Positions 63,931 through 64,000 of a DNA stretch of 64,000 bases are shown in pieces. The stretch is from [Mycobacterium] vasticus (GTDB lineage: Bacteria; Actinomycetota; Actinomycetes; Mycobacteriales; Mycobacteriaceae). A program made the translations under genes and the position numbers. How positions within the stretch are numbered: position 1 is the first letter of the stretch; each line of letters begins with the position of its first letter. The notes below the pieces were generated by a model. It searched no databases, had not been told where the DNA came from, and was given only the letters and a program-made list of their open reading frames with translations. The stretch is taken from NCBI RefSeq assembly GCF_020181595.1, contig NZ_CP084028.1:251649-315648 (forward strand). The letters run 5' to 3'.

Positions 63931-64000
63931 CTTTTATCACCAACCGGAGATTCGCGGCTCTGTAGAGCTGTGACCTGCGGTGTTGGTTGGTGGTGAAGCG

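Overview
The window is chromosomal DNA of a non-tuberculous mycobacterium. This rests on the high GC content, frequent GTG starts, abundant secreted and Pro-rich envelope proteins, and a gene order that can be followed by recognition against the M. tuberculosis stretch of roughly Rv0312-Rv0391. A PGRS protein suggests a slow grower or a M. terrae/Mycolicibacter-type species, but the species cannot be fixed from the sequence alone. No phage, insertion sequence, CRISPR array or replication origin was seen.

Layout. 1-11.3 kb: a GH16 glucanase, small secreted proteins, tRNA-Gly(CCC), an MspA-like porin, dcd, a tandem pair of actin-fold/Pro-rich membrane proteins, a mycothiol-type enzyme, and a TetR/carotenoid oxygenase pair around a double operator. 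11.3-19.9 kb (mostly minus strand): an aspC-type aminotransferase, the fatty-acid oxidation membrane reductase etfD with a tandem operator, Pro/Thr-rich membrane proteins, an LpqJ-like lipoprotein and ansP2. 20-24.5 kb: an HxlR regulator divergent from a tight thiolase-nitrilase-DUF302-epimerase operon, then an isoprenylcysteine-methyltransferase-like gene. 24.6-30.7 kb: a PGRS protein that lacks a PE domain, then dnaK-grpE-dnaJ-hspR with HAIR operators. 30.7-35.4 kb: aldose epimerase/flavohaemoglobin, a GAP protein, a small Cys-Cys membrane protein behind a perfect RicR-type copper operator, and a TetR/NTF2 pair with two operators. 35.4-47.5 kb: clpB (with HAIR), a PecA-like aspartic protease without a PE domain, ttfA, pyrE, a lipoprotein, a SpoU methyltransferase, a diiron-type hydrolase behind an IdeR-like box, a GH76 enzyme, DedA and fba. 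47.5-60.6 kb: Rv0361/Rv0360c-like genes, a CDF transporter, an M50 protease, purA, a thioesterase, secreted proteins, an antiporter, a degenerate purT, a rhodanese and metZ. 60.6-64 kb: MarR, a TIGR03086 protein, a Cys-rich secreted protein, an SDR, an ICL/PEP-mutase-family enzyme, and a 50-residue secreted leader peptide.

How it works together. The dnaK operon and clpB both carry HspR (HAIR) operators, so they form one heat-shock regulon under the locally encoded HspR. etfD, the thiolase and carotenoid oxygenase genes and several redox enzymes point to lipid, nitrile and terpenoid catabolism, each with its own TetR/HxlR-type switch. ttfA, the GH76 enzyme, the lipoproteins and the porin serve the mycobacterial envelope.

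Most interesting points: (1) a shared secretory leader ending in A(H/N)AD followed by an acidic DLF motif heads a PGRS protein, a PecA-like aspartic protease and a free 50-aa peptide, apparently a PE-independent counterpart of the PE_PGRS/PecA system; (2) the HxlR-controlled thiolase-nitrilase operon; (3) the RicR-type operator in front of a small unstudied membrane protein; (4) a PurT that has lost several expected active-site residues; (5) the Rv0356c-Rv0385 block lies in the opposite orientation to M. tuberculosis.
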